Positions 31,239 through 43,598 of a stretch of DNA of 64,000 nucleotides are shown piece after piece. Where the stretch lies: contig NC_135244.1 of NCBI RefSeq assembly GCF_947623445.1, positions 4,154,001 to 4,218,000 on the forward strand. Direction: 5' to 3'. The notes under the pieces are model-generated. The model was not told the DNA's origin. It searched no databases and saw nothing but the letters and a program-made list of their open reading frames with translations. The translations under genes were made by a program, and so were the position numbers. Within the stretch, counting starts at the first letter, position 1. Each line of letters starts with the position of its first letter. This stretch comes from Clavelina lepadiformis (lineage: Eukaryota; Chordata; Ascidiacea; Aplousobranchia; Clavelinidae).

Positions 31239-33931
31239 TCAGGTCTTTGTATGAGTTTTCATGTGAACACTTAGATTATATTTCTGTGTGAATCCCTTTT
31301 TACATATGTCACATTTAAATGGCCTTTCACCACTGTGGATCCTCTCATGTTTTGTTTTGCTGCACACTTTTCGAAAACTTTTCGGGCAAAACTTGCATTT
31401 GTAAGGCTTGGCGCCAGTATGTAGAGTCATGTGTTCAGTCAAATTGCATCGGCGGAGATAAGCGCGACCGCAAACTTCACAGACGAACGGCCGATCCCCA
31501 GTATGTGACCTAAGATGTTCTTTCAAACCTAAAGCAATTGTCTGATCATTTACAAAAAATTTCTGTGATCTGAATGCAATCTACGGTTTATAAGCTTGTG
31601 AATTTGAGCTGTAATGAGATTAGATATGCTGAGACAAAACCAGAAGTTAGATCTGACTGAGATAAATTACTAGAGTTGAACAATGCCATGGTACACCCAA
31701 TACCACTACCAATGTATTATACCTCTTAGTAACGTAAACGATTTTCCACATGTTTCACATATGTGTTTTTTTCCACGATGTGTTTCAGTGTGATTTTCCA
31801 AATCCTGTCTTTGCACAAATGATCTTCCGCAAGTTTCGCAAACAAAAGGCCTTTCACCAGTGTGTATACGTGAATGTAAACTCAAACTGTGACAACTGCA
31901 GAATAAAAACAAAAAAAATAGTGATTAAACTATACATTTGACAAATAAGTAGTATTACCCGTAATGGGTTGAAGAATTGTGTGGAATAAAGAGTGGCATT
32001 AAAAATCACACAAAAAAGATAAAAAATCTTTGCTTAACACAAAGTAAAAATTATGCTATATGCCATTTTAAGAATATCAATACATCTACAGTATGGAAAC
32101 AAGCAATATACCTTGAAAATGTTTTTCCACATTCACTACACGTCTTAGACTTATCCTTACGATGAGTTTTAGCGTGTTGCTGTATGTCTGTATACTTCGT
32201 GAAGTTTTTTCCACACAGTTCACAGGAAAAGAGCTCCTATTGTCAAAAACAAAACAGTTTAGAAACCAGTTTGCAATTAAATATTTATCAAAACATGCAC
32301 GAAAAATATATGAAAGATCCTAGTGACACTTCTATGTAACAAAAATTGCAAGGCACATTGTGCCACCTGTGCAAAGAATCTGAGCTCGAATGTGTCTTTG
32401 ATAACTTCATATCATGAATATTAATACTATGTATATTAGTACCTCTCTACTAGTGTCTCCCTGCACTACTGAAACAAAATAAAAAGTGAATCAAAAGCAA
32501 ATAATTACCACAACAACAAGCAAAAATTAATCACGGAAACAAAAAAAATTTACATAAATCTGAGTACACTTTTATTGCATTTTCTAAAATATACCTTTGT
32601 CATCTCTTGCAAGGTGTTGAGTGCTTGTGGTTCTTTTCAAATTAGAGCCGACAATAATAATTTGATTTTCTTTGGCAACACTAGATTTTATACCAGAAAG
32701 TGTAATAGAGTCATCTGTTTGTGTCCCAATTTCCACAAGCTGTGCTAAAGTATTACACGATTTAAGGTTCATTTTAAAAAGAAGGAATTTCACTTAGTGT
32801 TGTCGTTATAACAATGGAAATTGTCACAGTGTAGTTCAGGGCTTCTCAAACTTTTTTGCTCTGCGACTCCGTTTTAGAAATGAGATTTCTATACGACCCC
32901 TTGATGGGTAGCCTACACGTTAACGATTTTAAAACAATAAATGTTCCATCACAAATCTCAAGTGGTAGTTTTGTCTATGGCGAAATTATACAAATGCACA
33001 CAATCCACGAAATTAACTGCACAGTAATAAAAGAACCACATAAAGAAAACAGTATAAGTGAGCATCATAGTAAGAAATGAGCAAAAAAAAATTATCTTTA
33101 TAAAAGTTGAATTTATGGCGGTTGCAACCCAAAGTTTGAAAAACACTGGTATAGATAATAGATTACAACAAAGGTGTTGGGCAAAAGTACAATTTTCTTC
33201 ATACATTATACTAACAAGGTAAAGACAGCAACAATTCCAAAGCAGCCGCTCGACTATCCAGTCTTAAACTGCTAACAAATTCATTCAAGCGTGAAATAAG
33301 GTCTTTTAAGTGATGAGTAAAATCTTTTTCCTGAACAAGCATCTGCCACTTGCTAAAGGCACATTTTCTTTTGAAGTAATAATTGTAACTGGATCTTTGT
33401 CTTCTGCAAAAAACAAAAATATTCCCTTGCTTTTGTTACAATTGTATCTGTCTATTGAATATTCTAATTTGAATATTGAATATTCTAATTCTAATATTCT
33501 ATTGAATTTGCCATTATAACTTATTAAGGCTGAAATAATTTTATTAAGACCAGCTCTACTGATACAATGGTACACGTGGTCATCTACTTCTAAATGGATC
33601 CAGTCCATTTTCATTTTTCCATGATGTATGAAGAAAAATGCAATGACAGTGAATGTAAACTAAACAAACTCAAATTGTTTTCAGTTAAATGCACTCTAAC
33701 CAAATTTTAATTTGAAAAATGTCACAACTACTGTTCTACAAAGTTCTTTATGTAAGAATATCATGATACTAATAAGGCAAGCATGTAGCAAAAACAGGTT
33801 TAAAAACCTAGCAAAAACAGCACTCACTGGTTCAACAAGGTTTCCAAAGAGTGCAGCAGATTTCCACCATAAGTTTCTTCAAAAGCTGCAACTACTTCCA
33901 CAGGTGCATAACCAAAATCAATGGGTATCAT
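31239..33931 (-). CDS. Seven-finger C2H2 zinc-finger protein, copy 2
   Basis: The same seven-exon structure as the unit 1 copy: 33828-33931, 33216-33403, 32595-32744, 32443-32468 (26-nt microexon), 32112-32236, 31723-31895 and 31239-31528. All exon lengths and phases are identical to copy 1, and every zinc ligand is kept. Replacements are few (SKTKHERIH for SKAKHERIH, SSYNYYF for SSYIYYF, SLHSRIH for SLHLRIH). The exon 1 donor is GTGAGT, stronger than GTTAGT in copy 1. The DNA just upstream of that donor differs between units through local deletion, and copy 1 has extra intron sequence there. The N-terminal region is unrecognised, as in copy 1. Confidence 0.82.
32837..33148. mobile_element. 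hAT-like MITE in zinc-finger intron 2, unit 2
   Basis: Duplicate of 19987-20298 with the same ends (CAGGGCTTCTCAAAC and GTTTGAAAAACACTG) and the same flanks. Confidence 0.72.
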
Positions 33932-36900
33932 GTTACAAAGTACAGTATCTTCGAGGCAAGTATGACCTGACTGTATATAGAGTTAGACTTGTGGCTGTGT
34001 GAATCTAACCAAACCAAATTAAAAAATAAATAAGCTTACGCACAGCTTAAAAAGAACTTTACCATGTCTTAAAACACTAAATTAGAATAACAAATAATGT
34101 ATATGATTGCATTACTAAATTTAGAATAATATCTACCATTTGTGGAACCTACTTCTGCACATTTTTCTGTGCTGACAAATGCATTTCTTGTGTTAAATTA
34201 AAATATTACAGCTATGTAGGTTAAAAGAGCAGTAAGCAACAACAAAACAAGAGATTTACACAATTCACGTAACAAGAAACACCAGTATTAAGTTAGTACT
34301 TCTGGCAGTTGTGGGTTAAAATCTTGACACTGGGCAAAGAAAAACTTTACAGTACCACACAACAGTCTTGTCATTTCAACCGTGTTTGTCCTAATTTTTT
34401 TTTGGAAACAAAAGTCTTGCCTTCTTCTTCACCAGCTCTGTGTTTTCAATAACAAAATTCAATTTTTAAATACTATGATGTTAGAGTACAACGTTTTGCC
34501 CATAGACAAAACGTTTGCGAACACCTTTTAATTTCCTTAATCCAGATTGCAAAGTTTACTGTTTTTGGGTGGGAAAACCCCAGCGCAACAAGATAAAACG
34601 ACAGCCATTACAGGCATAATTAATCTTTACCCCCGGTACATTTAGCAATTTTCCAACCTGTGCCTCATTCGATTTTTACTTGACGAAATGAAAAATTTTG
34701 TTTTTGACAAGGAATCCTTTGCACCAATTTCCAGGGCAAAAAGGGTGTAGTTTTTCGGGAGAGGAATGAGTTCTTGCCAATTTTTTTAATTGTTTTAAGT
34801 AAAATTTTTGGCAAAAAGCTTTCTTCTTGGGAAGTTACTCCCCAGACTGCAGAGTATGTCACAAGCATACCGGAGATTTTTGGGTGCAAAACAGCTTGCA
34901 CACCAGCTCACCACTTCACCAGGTTGTTTCACATTGCGACAACTGGTGGCTATTTTTGTCGTTTACAGGTGATAATGATGAAAGTATTACCTTAGCGCCT
35001 TCATGCAAATACAGTATATAACACGACATAGGAACTAGCGATATAGGCCTATTTATCAAATACAAATTTCGCCTTTCGGTTTGGATTGCTCTTTGCTATT
35101 AGGTAAGTTTTCAAGTACATGAAGTAGGATATCTGGACAGTTTGTTCGCCAGCACACCATTTTGCACACCACGTATAGTTGCTGCACACCGGCTCACCGC
35201 AGCGATTGTCTTTGCCCACCGGAGATCTCATCGAAAAGTGGCATATTCTGCAGTCAGTCTTAGGCACTTAACAAACTTTAAAATTTGGGAATTCCCCAGT
35301 ACAAAACTAAATTGAGACATTAATAAAGATAAACAACTTATATTTATTGTCAAGTTAAAAACATTTTAAAGAGAAAACAACTTCTTTTGAACCACTAAGA
35401 TTTATCCAATCTAAGGTCATTTTATCCAAAAGTATTATTAATTGAAGCGCGTTATTCAGGTCTGGTTAGTTATGAACGCTAATATAGTGCAAAACATTTT
35501 CCGCTTCCATGCAATAGACGGGGTTGATACACTTCAAATTCATAAGGAACTATCGGTGTGATCGTCCAAACAACTTAAATTTATTCCAGTAAATTGATAG
35601 AAAACTTGGACATGGCAATCAATGCCGGATTTACAATGTAGCAAAAGTAACATTTGCTAGGGTCCCCGCGTTTTCGGGAACCCCTGCGCTAAAGCCTTCT
35701 TCTTGTAACAAAAAAAAAGAAAGAAAACGGCAAAAACATTATGAGAAGAATATAGTACAGGGGTGGCCAGACCTGCTTGATGCTCGAGCCGCATATGACA
35801 AATTCCAGTTTTAAAAGAGCCACAACACAAACAAAATAAAAAACACGAATTTATTCACTCACAACGAAGTGTAGCTATTTGATAAACATAAGTGCTGCGT
35901 GGTGATACTATGAGGCTCCACCTGGGCTTCACCAACTCTTTTTGCAATTATTAGTATAACCATAACCAAGACTTAAAACTAGGTCAACCCTGACTTACAG
36001 CTTCAATCTGACAGTTTACTTAACTACAGTGTACAAGTTAGCACACTTCTATACAATAATGTACTTTTTGGAGTGTAATTTGATTATTACTAACAATGAG
36101 TCCATTGTTACTACGTGTGATAGAACGCATTGTTTCATAATCTGATCAAACAACTCGTCTAGACCGGGAAAATGCATGTCTAGTAATCTAGTTCAACAAT
36201 GCTAATTCATTAAAGAGCCGCAATCAAAGGCTCAAAGAGCCGCAGTTTGGCCACCCCTGATATAGTATATTGAATACAGTAACTCCCAACCATGGGTTCG
36301 TGGAAAAGTTGTAGGAGAGTTTTGTACCAATTTTTAGCAAAAATATGGTGGTGGTTGCATGGTGGCACAGAGTGTTTACTTTTTTAGGCCTTATGTTACA
36401 AATAGTACGGTACACCTGATGAAGTAAGCTAAAGTTTGAAAAGCCTCGTGTTGAATAGTTAAAACTTTATCTTTCAAATGCAACAATATTTTCTTCTTTT
36501 TTTTAGATACTGAATTTAACACGCTTCAGCCACCATCAACTTTAAATATTTCATTTTAGGTCGCCTATTATCATACCGCATGACAAAAATTCATTTGCTC
36601 TTCAGTGGTGACTATATTTTTAAAACATAGCAATATAAACTTGTCTACGGAAATTATAAGTAGCCGAAATGATTTTTTGGAAATTTTTATCAATAAAAGG
36701 TGTGACGTAACCATCACAGTGATTGCTTTAATTACATGACGATGCTCGTATTGGATTGGATATTTTTATCGTTACGTAAACTTTAAACTTACGTTTATAT
36801 GTTGATTTAATAACTCCGACGGCCGAGCCAAGAAAATAACTGGAAAATTAATATGAGGTTATCTGACCATACGCAAGGCATTTCTAGGACAGCTAATAAT

Positions 36901-37419
36901 CAGCAATAATCACGTCTTGAGATGAGACTCGTTATAGTATTGAGAAATAGCTATAAACATCACCAAACTTCACCGGTCATCTCGCACGGCTAAAGGAGTG
37001 ACTGAAGTCGCCAACTGTTATACGTCCAGTAGCGCAGTATACATTATTATTTGTTACAAATGTCCCGGGGCTTTAAAAATGCTAATCATATAGGTCTAGT
37101 GTTCATAAAACAGCAAAATATTGGAAAAGCCTCCTGGGAGAATTTACACGAAAAATATAATTGCAAGTTAACATCAAGTCCTGCAAGGTGAAGTCAAAGC
37201 AATGCCATCGATTGCTTGTAATTTTGAATGATAAACAACAAGAAAAAAAGCAAATTTAAAGCGGTCTGGTATGGTTGCATTCAAGATTATTTATCTAAGT
37301 AACATTGGTCTATATATGGAATGCTTTCTGTCTAGTTCTCAGCTCGTTACCATTTTGAGCAAAAAGAAGGCTGGGCCAATAACACGTTGATTTGTTTGCT
37401 TAGCGAGGACGCTGTACAC
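33932..37419. other. Unit 2 non-coding stretch
   Basis: Counterpart of 21173-24571. No supported gene. The only new content is the hAT element at 35758-36259. The 413-bp segment of unit 1 is missing at the junction at 35511. Confidence 0.45.
35758..36259. mobile_element. Young hAT-type MITE specific to unit 2
   Basis: A 502-bp element starting CAGGGGTGGCCAGACCTG and ending CAGTTTGGCCACCCCTG. A perfect 8-bp duplication ATATAGTA sits at 35750-35757 and 36260-36267. Unit 1 has the empty site with a single ATATAGTA near 23410. The insertion therefore happened after the segmental duplication. No transposase is present. Confidence 0.95.
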
Positions 37420-37906
37420 CAGGGGTGTCAAACTCAATCGAACCAGGGGCCAAAACTCAAAACTTATTTAACGCCGCAGGCCGTAAGGATAAAACTTGAT
37501 TGAACGTTTCGTGACACGAGTACATGAATTGAAACAAGCAGCGAAACAACACCAAATTTTTGATGTTTTTGACGATTTTTGACTGGGCTATTTTTGATAA
37601 TTTTTCTCTTACGTAATTATGTTTCATTCATCTCCTTGCAAAAGCATTAAAGAATTAACAAACAATAAAGAAAAAAAAGCAGCCCAGATTCCAAGCGTTA
37701 GAATAAATCTATTTATTCTATCGTACGACTACGATGGGGCAACCGCTGTGCTGCTGTATTGTGCGATTTGTTATAATCTTGTTTCTTGCTTAAAAAAAGT
37801 AAGTTATACTGTACAAAGATCTCGCGGGCCGGAAATAGTTCAATGTATAAAATAACATTGCGGGCTAAGTTTTATTGTAAAGCGGGCCGGGATTTTGACA
37901 CGTATG
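37420..37906. mobile_element. hAT-type MITE, CAGGGGTGTCAAACTC family, copy 3
   Basis: Duplicate of 24572-25057 with the same CTGTACAC target duplication (37412-37419 and 37907-37914). Confidence 0.9.
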
Positions 37907-38887
37907 CTGTACACGTTTAGCCGGACAGATGAAGATGATACTGCAACACGCCCAAACGTCAGAAATGAACAATTTTCCCGATAACAAAGTTGCGAATGAC
38001 AAAATCCTGACTGTACCTATAACATACTATACATTCAAGTTTCAAACATCGGCATTGTATTAATTGTAGATTGTTGACGACGTCTGTAGTGTTATTTGCC
38101 ATTTGCTAAAATACCGGTTTATATAACTACAAACATTTATTGAACTATTCAAAATATTTTGGTCGTATTAATGCCTGGCATATTTTTTGTGCTACAGGCC
38201 ACAAACCAGCTCCGGTCCTGATGAAAATTATTTATTTAATTGAAAATGTACTGCATGTGTGCAAAATAAAATATTAGATTCATTCACAACAATTAAAGTG
38301 CCTAAACTTTAACAAAGATCGACTAAATTGCTTTGACATAAAACTAGCGACGAACGTATCAAAATGAGCCCTCGTAGAACCTTGTCATTATCATCAAAAT
38401 GTTGATGCTGTCACGTTGCCCACAAATTCGGTTTGAGCTGATTAAAAATCTATTTGTCAAATAGGAGTTGACAATAACCTACTTAAACTTTAATATTACC
38501 AGTTCTGATAATCATTTTTTACTGTATTTTTGCCTCGTTTAAACTGAAGGGCAAGTGCAAAAAACAAATTGATTTTATATGAAAGAACACTACTCACTGA
38601 ATATTCTGCTAAAATAGTTTTGAGTAATAATTCTTGGCTAGGTAATAATCAGCAAAAGAAAATCGCTAAATTTGCTTAAATTGTGACGTTGATCAAGGCT
38701 CGTGTGATGCCATACGCAATCGCAGACAACATTCGCAAATTCATAAATTTAACAATACCTACTGTATATCATGTATGTATCTGTTACAGCTGTATAGATT
38801 GCTCTAACTGCCAACAGATTGATAGATGACAGCCTATAGCCCAAGCACGGCAACTAGTACGGTACTGGTTTGAACGGTAGTCTATTC

Positions 38888-39216
38888 CAGTGTTTCCTAA
38901 TCTTTCTAACAACGGAGGACCGGTAAAGATTTTTAACAAAATGTTCACGGACCGGCAACAAAAGATCATAGTGAATAGAACAGACATGTGTAATATTTTT
39001 CTTTATCAAAGTTGTCGTTACGTTTGCGGTATCAACGAAGCCAAGATGCGCCAGTTTTACTGCTGTGAATCGGCCAGGCGTAAAATGAGTTTTGCAGGGA
39101 GTAACAACTTTGCAATGCTTATGAGTCCATATTAAAACTAGCTTGGGAAAAAGCAAGATAGGCCTACTATGTAGACCGGCAAAAAAATTCCACAGACCGG
39201 CAGTTTGGAACCACTG
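38888..39216. mobile_element. hAT-like MITE with GGACCGG ends, unit 2
   Basis: Duplicate of 26031-26388, shorter by about 30 bp because one of two adjacent GACCGGTAAAGATTTT repeats near the left end is missing. Confidence 0.8.
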
Positions 39217-39974
39217 GTCTATGCAGTCCAAAAGATACCGTAACTTCACGGACGCAAAGGATTGGGCAAGAGGATTTTATATTTAAAACAATCGTAATTT
39301 AGTCACTTAGAATGCTTCACATTGCTAATTTCTTAACACGACGCCTAATTAGACATAGGCTAAACTTCTATAACCTACACTTTTAACTTCAATTGATTAC
39401 CGCGCAAGAAAAACAACAGCAGCAGCTTGTTGTCAAGCAACTTGACTAATGTATGACATCACAAGACATCTACGTCACAAAGAAGGTCAAAACCTGAGAC
39501 TTTTTGCGATTTTCTTTTGCTGATAACTACGAAATATTTTTCAAAAATATTTTACCAGAATGTTCAGTTAATAGTGCTCTTTCATATAAGATCAACTTGT
39601 TTTTAGACTTCCCCTCACTAAGTTATAAAATTACCTATATTAATCGGCGATACGTTGATTAAAGTAACAATCGTCATAGTCCAGAAAAACAGCCTTTGTT
39701 GTTGAAACACTTTGCTTATTTTCATGCAAAATATCGTGAGAGAAGTGTACAACGATTTGAACAGAAATAGCGTAAACGTAAGGTAGATATTTAACTGATG
39801 TTATCAAAAAAAACTTATCACAATTTGGTGGGAAGCAATATGTCATGCAATTTGAAAGCAGTTGTAGACCATCAATGCCAATCAAGTACAGAATTCGCTG
39901 CCTGCAGCAGGAGTATCACAGCGTGGGCTGATGACTACTTGCCGTATAGAACAAATGTGTAAAGTTGGCCTATG

Positions 39975-40148
39975 CAGTGGCGTAGCCAGAAAAAAATTGG
40001 GGGGGGGCCAAATGTTTCATTAGTTCAAGGGAACTACAAAGTGTTTGTTTTAAGACACCGCCACCTGATGTAGAAGCCTATAAACACAAAAATTTGGGGG
40101 GCTATGGCCCCTTTCGCCCCCCCCCCCCCCCCCCCGGCTACGCCTAAG
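39975..40148. mobile_element. hAT-like element with G/C homopolymer tracts, complete copy
   Basis: It starts CAGTGGCGTAGCCAG and ends GGCTACGCCTAAG; the inner ten bases of the ends are inverted repeats. The right flank CAAGTATG (40149-40156) matches the left flank of the truncated partner at 27137-27144. The left flank here is disrupted by a short insertion. It contains a run of about 19 C. Confidence 0.78.
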
Positions 40149-40411
40149 CAAGTATGCAATTTTATTTAGCTTTAAACTAAGCTAGCTAAAAACAACGGCC
40201 TTTGAAACACATTAGCCCACCGAAAATATATAACAGTGTTACGATTCGAGCAAGAAATCTAGAGTTAACAAAACAACAAATTTCAGATTTCGCAACACAC
40301 TATTAGAAGGACAAAAAAAGCTTAGAAAACAACCGTAGATAAAATTCAGTTAACTGGGTAGGGAAAAGATTGCAACTTTACTGCAAATGAGGTTTAGTGC
40401 ACTTTACAGTA

Positions 40412-40441
40412 ACGAGAAATATATGAATTCATATTTCTCGT
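40412..40441. repeat. 30-bp near-palindrome
   Basis: ACGAGAAATATATGAATTCA followed by TATTTCTCGT can fold into a hairpin with arms of about 9-11 bp. No function is assigned. Confidence 0.4.
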
Positions 40442-41445
40442 TGTTCCTTGTATAAAGAGCGCTATAAAAGCACAAGGACAAATACGATGAAACAGATAAA
40501 GGAAGACAACCAACATCAACATGGTAAACTTTTAACGGTTAATTACATCCGGAGTTCGAACTGAACATCGCATGCAGTTTATGAAGTTACTTTTTTGTCT
40601 TGGGCGTTTTACCGGGAGTGTTTTCCCCGTGACGGTGACGTAGTTTAGTCTATGTTGGTAGATAAGATATGCAGTAGTTAACAATACAGAAAGGTTATCA
40701 TTCTGGTATAGATATAGTATAAAAATATAATTAAAATGATTATATTAAGCATCGATATAAGCACAGAGTTCAGGTAACCTGGACAAAAAAACAGCAAATT
40801 ATATTGATATGGTTTGCTGGTACGTTTTGTGGTATGCCTTCTTTCAGTTCCTACTACCAGACACTCACGTGATTGGGAAAACAAATTTTGCAACCGCTCC
40901 TTTTGATTGCTTTTGGTCACGAGATTGTCGAAAATGTCATAAAACATGTTATGCCATTACAATACAGCGCATAAATGATTTACTACATGCATTTCAATCG
41001 CTTATCTGTTGCGTCACAATGCTAATATCGATGGACGCAAGATAAAACTAAGCGGTTCGATGCATTGAGCAGAAGTTACCGCATAATGCTGTAGTTAATG
41101 CGCATATGGAAGTTCGAGCATAGAGTATACGACATAAGCAAAGGAAGGTACTCTATTGTCCGGCTACTTTAGGTATCTTGGGAATAAATCATGTTAACAA
41201 CCAGACCAGTGACGAAATAAACTTTAAACAGTTTGAAATATCTCCCCCTGTTTTGTATTGAACAATACACGTCATAGCTTTTATACTAGCGTGTTGCTTG
41301 CTCAGACTTCGATTGACCGATCCCATGATCGACTGGAAGAGAGACGATAGCGCTGTCAGCTTAGATTTGTAAATAACGACAAAGCTTGTACGATGTACGT
41401 AGGCCTGCTGTAGGTTTGTTGGTGCTCTATAACGTACATGTTTTC

Positions 41446-41470
41446 ATAAACATAAACATAAACATAAACA
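41446..41470. repeat. (ATAAAC)4 microsatellite
   Basis: Four tandem ATAAAC hexamers directly visible in the sequence. Confidence 0.8.
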
Positions 41471-42805
41471 CTTCAAGCCGCGTAAACGTATCGAAGTTGA
41501 AAAGGTAATTAAATATTCAAGTCTTCTGTGGTTTTTATTATTGCTGGTTGATTTGAGACTAAGGCGGGACAGACGCACAGGATGTGACGAAAGAAATTTT
41601 ATGCTTATACGTAAACAACTACGATTTGTCAAGGAAAGCGTTGTTAATTACTATACGTTGTGATCAACAAGTAACGGCAACAATTGGCTGGAAGTCATAA
41701 CATCATTAGGCATAAACGTGCGCCATTCCTTACATAGCTACAGGTTGCGCCAACATTCAGGGTCGGTCAAGTTTTCGTGCGTTCAACCATTTATGGAGAT
41801 CAGTATACAAAAATATGACGCAACACATTCAGATTAGCCTATTTCAATTTCAGCATTTATGACTTTAATTGTAATTTTCGTGCAGTTGTATGTTCCTTTG
41901 GCGACTTGGTTTTTAAATTGACTTTTTGCACAACCCGTTGTGCGCATTCGTGAATTTGATGACAAATGAGCTTCAGGTTCTATAGGAAATGCACGTGAAT
42001 TTTTTACAGGCACTGTTTTCGTTTCCTTTAGGCAACGACACCAGTATTTTTCGACTAAATATCATAGATTACGAACGCATATATGCATTCCGATAAGCGT
42101 CGGACAAGTCCTAAGTGGTAAAGAGGAGCGAGGACTGAAGGTGTAGGCCTACGCCCTACAGGCCTACAACAAGCAAATGAAACATGCAATTATTTTGCCA
42201 TATTATGAGACAAGGTTAAAAGGTGCTAACGACGATAGCCTACTTATATAAAAGAAAATTAAATAGAAATAGGTCAATTTTAATCTTGAAATTAACTTCA
42301 TTCAAGTGGTACGGTACCGTAGATACCGGACTACAATCAGTCAGTTATATTATAGACTATGCGACTGTTTCTTTAAGTTAGAATTTTGTGGAAAAATTAT
42401 ATGTATGGTGCCTATTCAAAATCTAAGCAAACTTCGAAAACTTATTGTTTCTTAACATAGACAAAGACAACAAAAAAGAAATCTGTATTGTAAAAGACAA
42501 GCAAAACCACCGATTGTTACCAAAAAGTGTCACGTGGCCGACATATTAATTTAGGCGTTTTTAGTGTGCAAAAGGTCTATCTACTCTATCATAAGGCCTA
42601 GTTCCAATAATTTGACGACAAAGCAACTAAGCTCCGTGATCAAAAGCAAAATATTAAACTACGAATTGCGCCATTGTCAGAGCTATAGGGTAATATTCAG
42701 ACGCCTATACAAGGAAATGTTTTTCTATTTCCGGGATGGCTCTGCGAACGACGCTTCATATGCTTATTCACGAGACCAGATTTTTTATTTTGGCTTTTGC
42801 AACTA

Positions 42806-43392
42806 CAGTCGAATCCGCTTAATTCGGACACCGGATAACCCGGACAACCGCTTTATTCGGCCAAAATGCTCGGGAACGGAACAAAAGTAAAAATTGAACG
42901 TAAAAAACTCCTGTTAATTCGGACAATCCTCCGCTTAATTCGGACACAGGTTCGCAATTCCATCGTTAGGTTATGACACAATAAACAGTACTTCGTTCGT
43001 TTTAAGACAAGATTCAATTGCATTATGAGTGATTATGGTGAAACAAGGACGATCGATGCAGTAACAATCGACAATGAACTCATATAACGCCGTGCCAGCT
43101 TCATAGTCGCTTTTACTTCGGTACAATTGCGTCCATCTTGTAGGACAAAATTGTACAGAAAAGTTTAGCACAAAAAGTGAAATTGCTCACTAAAGTAAAC
43201 GAAGACGTTTTATGCGATCAGTGCCAGTTACTGCAGTATAGCGCAGCTGCAATTCATTTATTACGCAACACTACAGTGTTTTAAATGCGTTTTTTGCCTT
43301 TATGCATGACCATGAAACGAACAATTGATTTTCCGCTTAATTCGGCCAAAAGTGAGCGGAACCAAAGTGTCCGAATTAAGCGGAGTCGACTG
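42806..43392. mobile_element. pogo/Tigger-like MITE
   Basis: A 587-bp element starting CAGTCGAATCCGCTTAATTC and ending GAATTAAGCGGAGTCGACTG, flanked by TA on both sides (42804-42805 and 43393-43394). Several internal TTAATTCGGACA-type repeats lie near the ends. It has no transposase and is distinct from the family at 928-1251. Confidence 0.88.
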
Positions 43393-43598
43393 TATTTCGA
43401 CTTGTGGAAGACTAACAACAGTTGACAATGCAGATTTTTTCCACATACAGAAATGAAGTCGTGATGTGGTGCAAAGTGTATAGAATTGTCTCCGCATGAC
43501 TGAAATGTAAACCAGGTGCCGACAGAAGACTTCTTAAGTGATTATTTGCCGTTAAAGTTTTCGATTTCTTCCTAATCAAATTAAACAGAACCGGTATA

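Larger units (their letters stand above)
27588..40049. repeat. Segmental duplication unit 2 (about 12.5 kb)
   Basis: Direct copy of 14596-27220 with the same gene order and strand (AMN1, TUBD1 and zinc finger on minus). It carries a hAT element at 35758-36259 that unit 1 lacks, and lacks the 413-bp segment present in unit 1. Its right end continues through the complete hAT-like element 39975-40148 into unique DNA. Confidence 0.95.
40150..42805. other. Intergenic right of the duplication
   Basis: About 2.6 kb of unique DNA with no supported coding exon. It contains a small palindrome at 40412-40441 and a short (ATAAAC)n tract at 41446-41470. Confidence 0.5.

Noticed and set aside
42971-43171. 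66-codon minus-strand frame
   Set aside because: It lies wholly inside the pogo/Tigger-like MITE at 42806-43392 and has no transposase-like motif.
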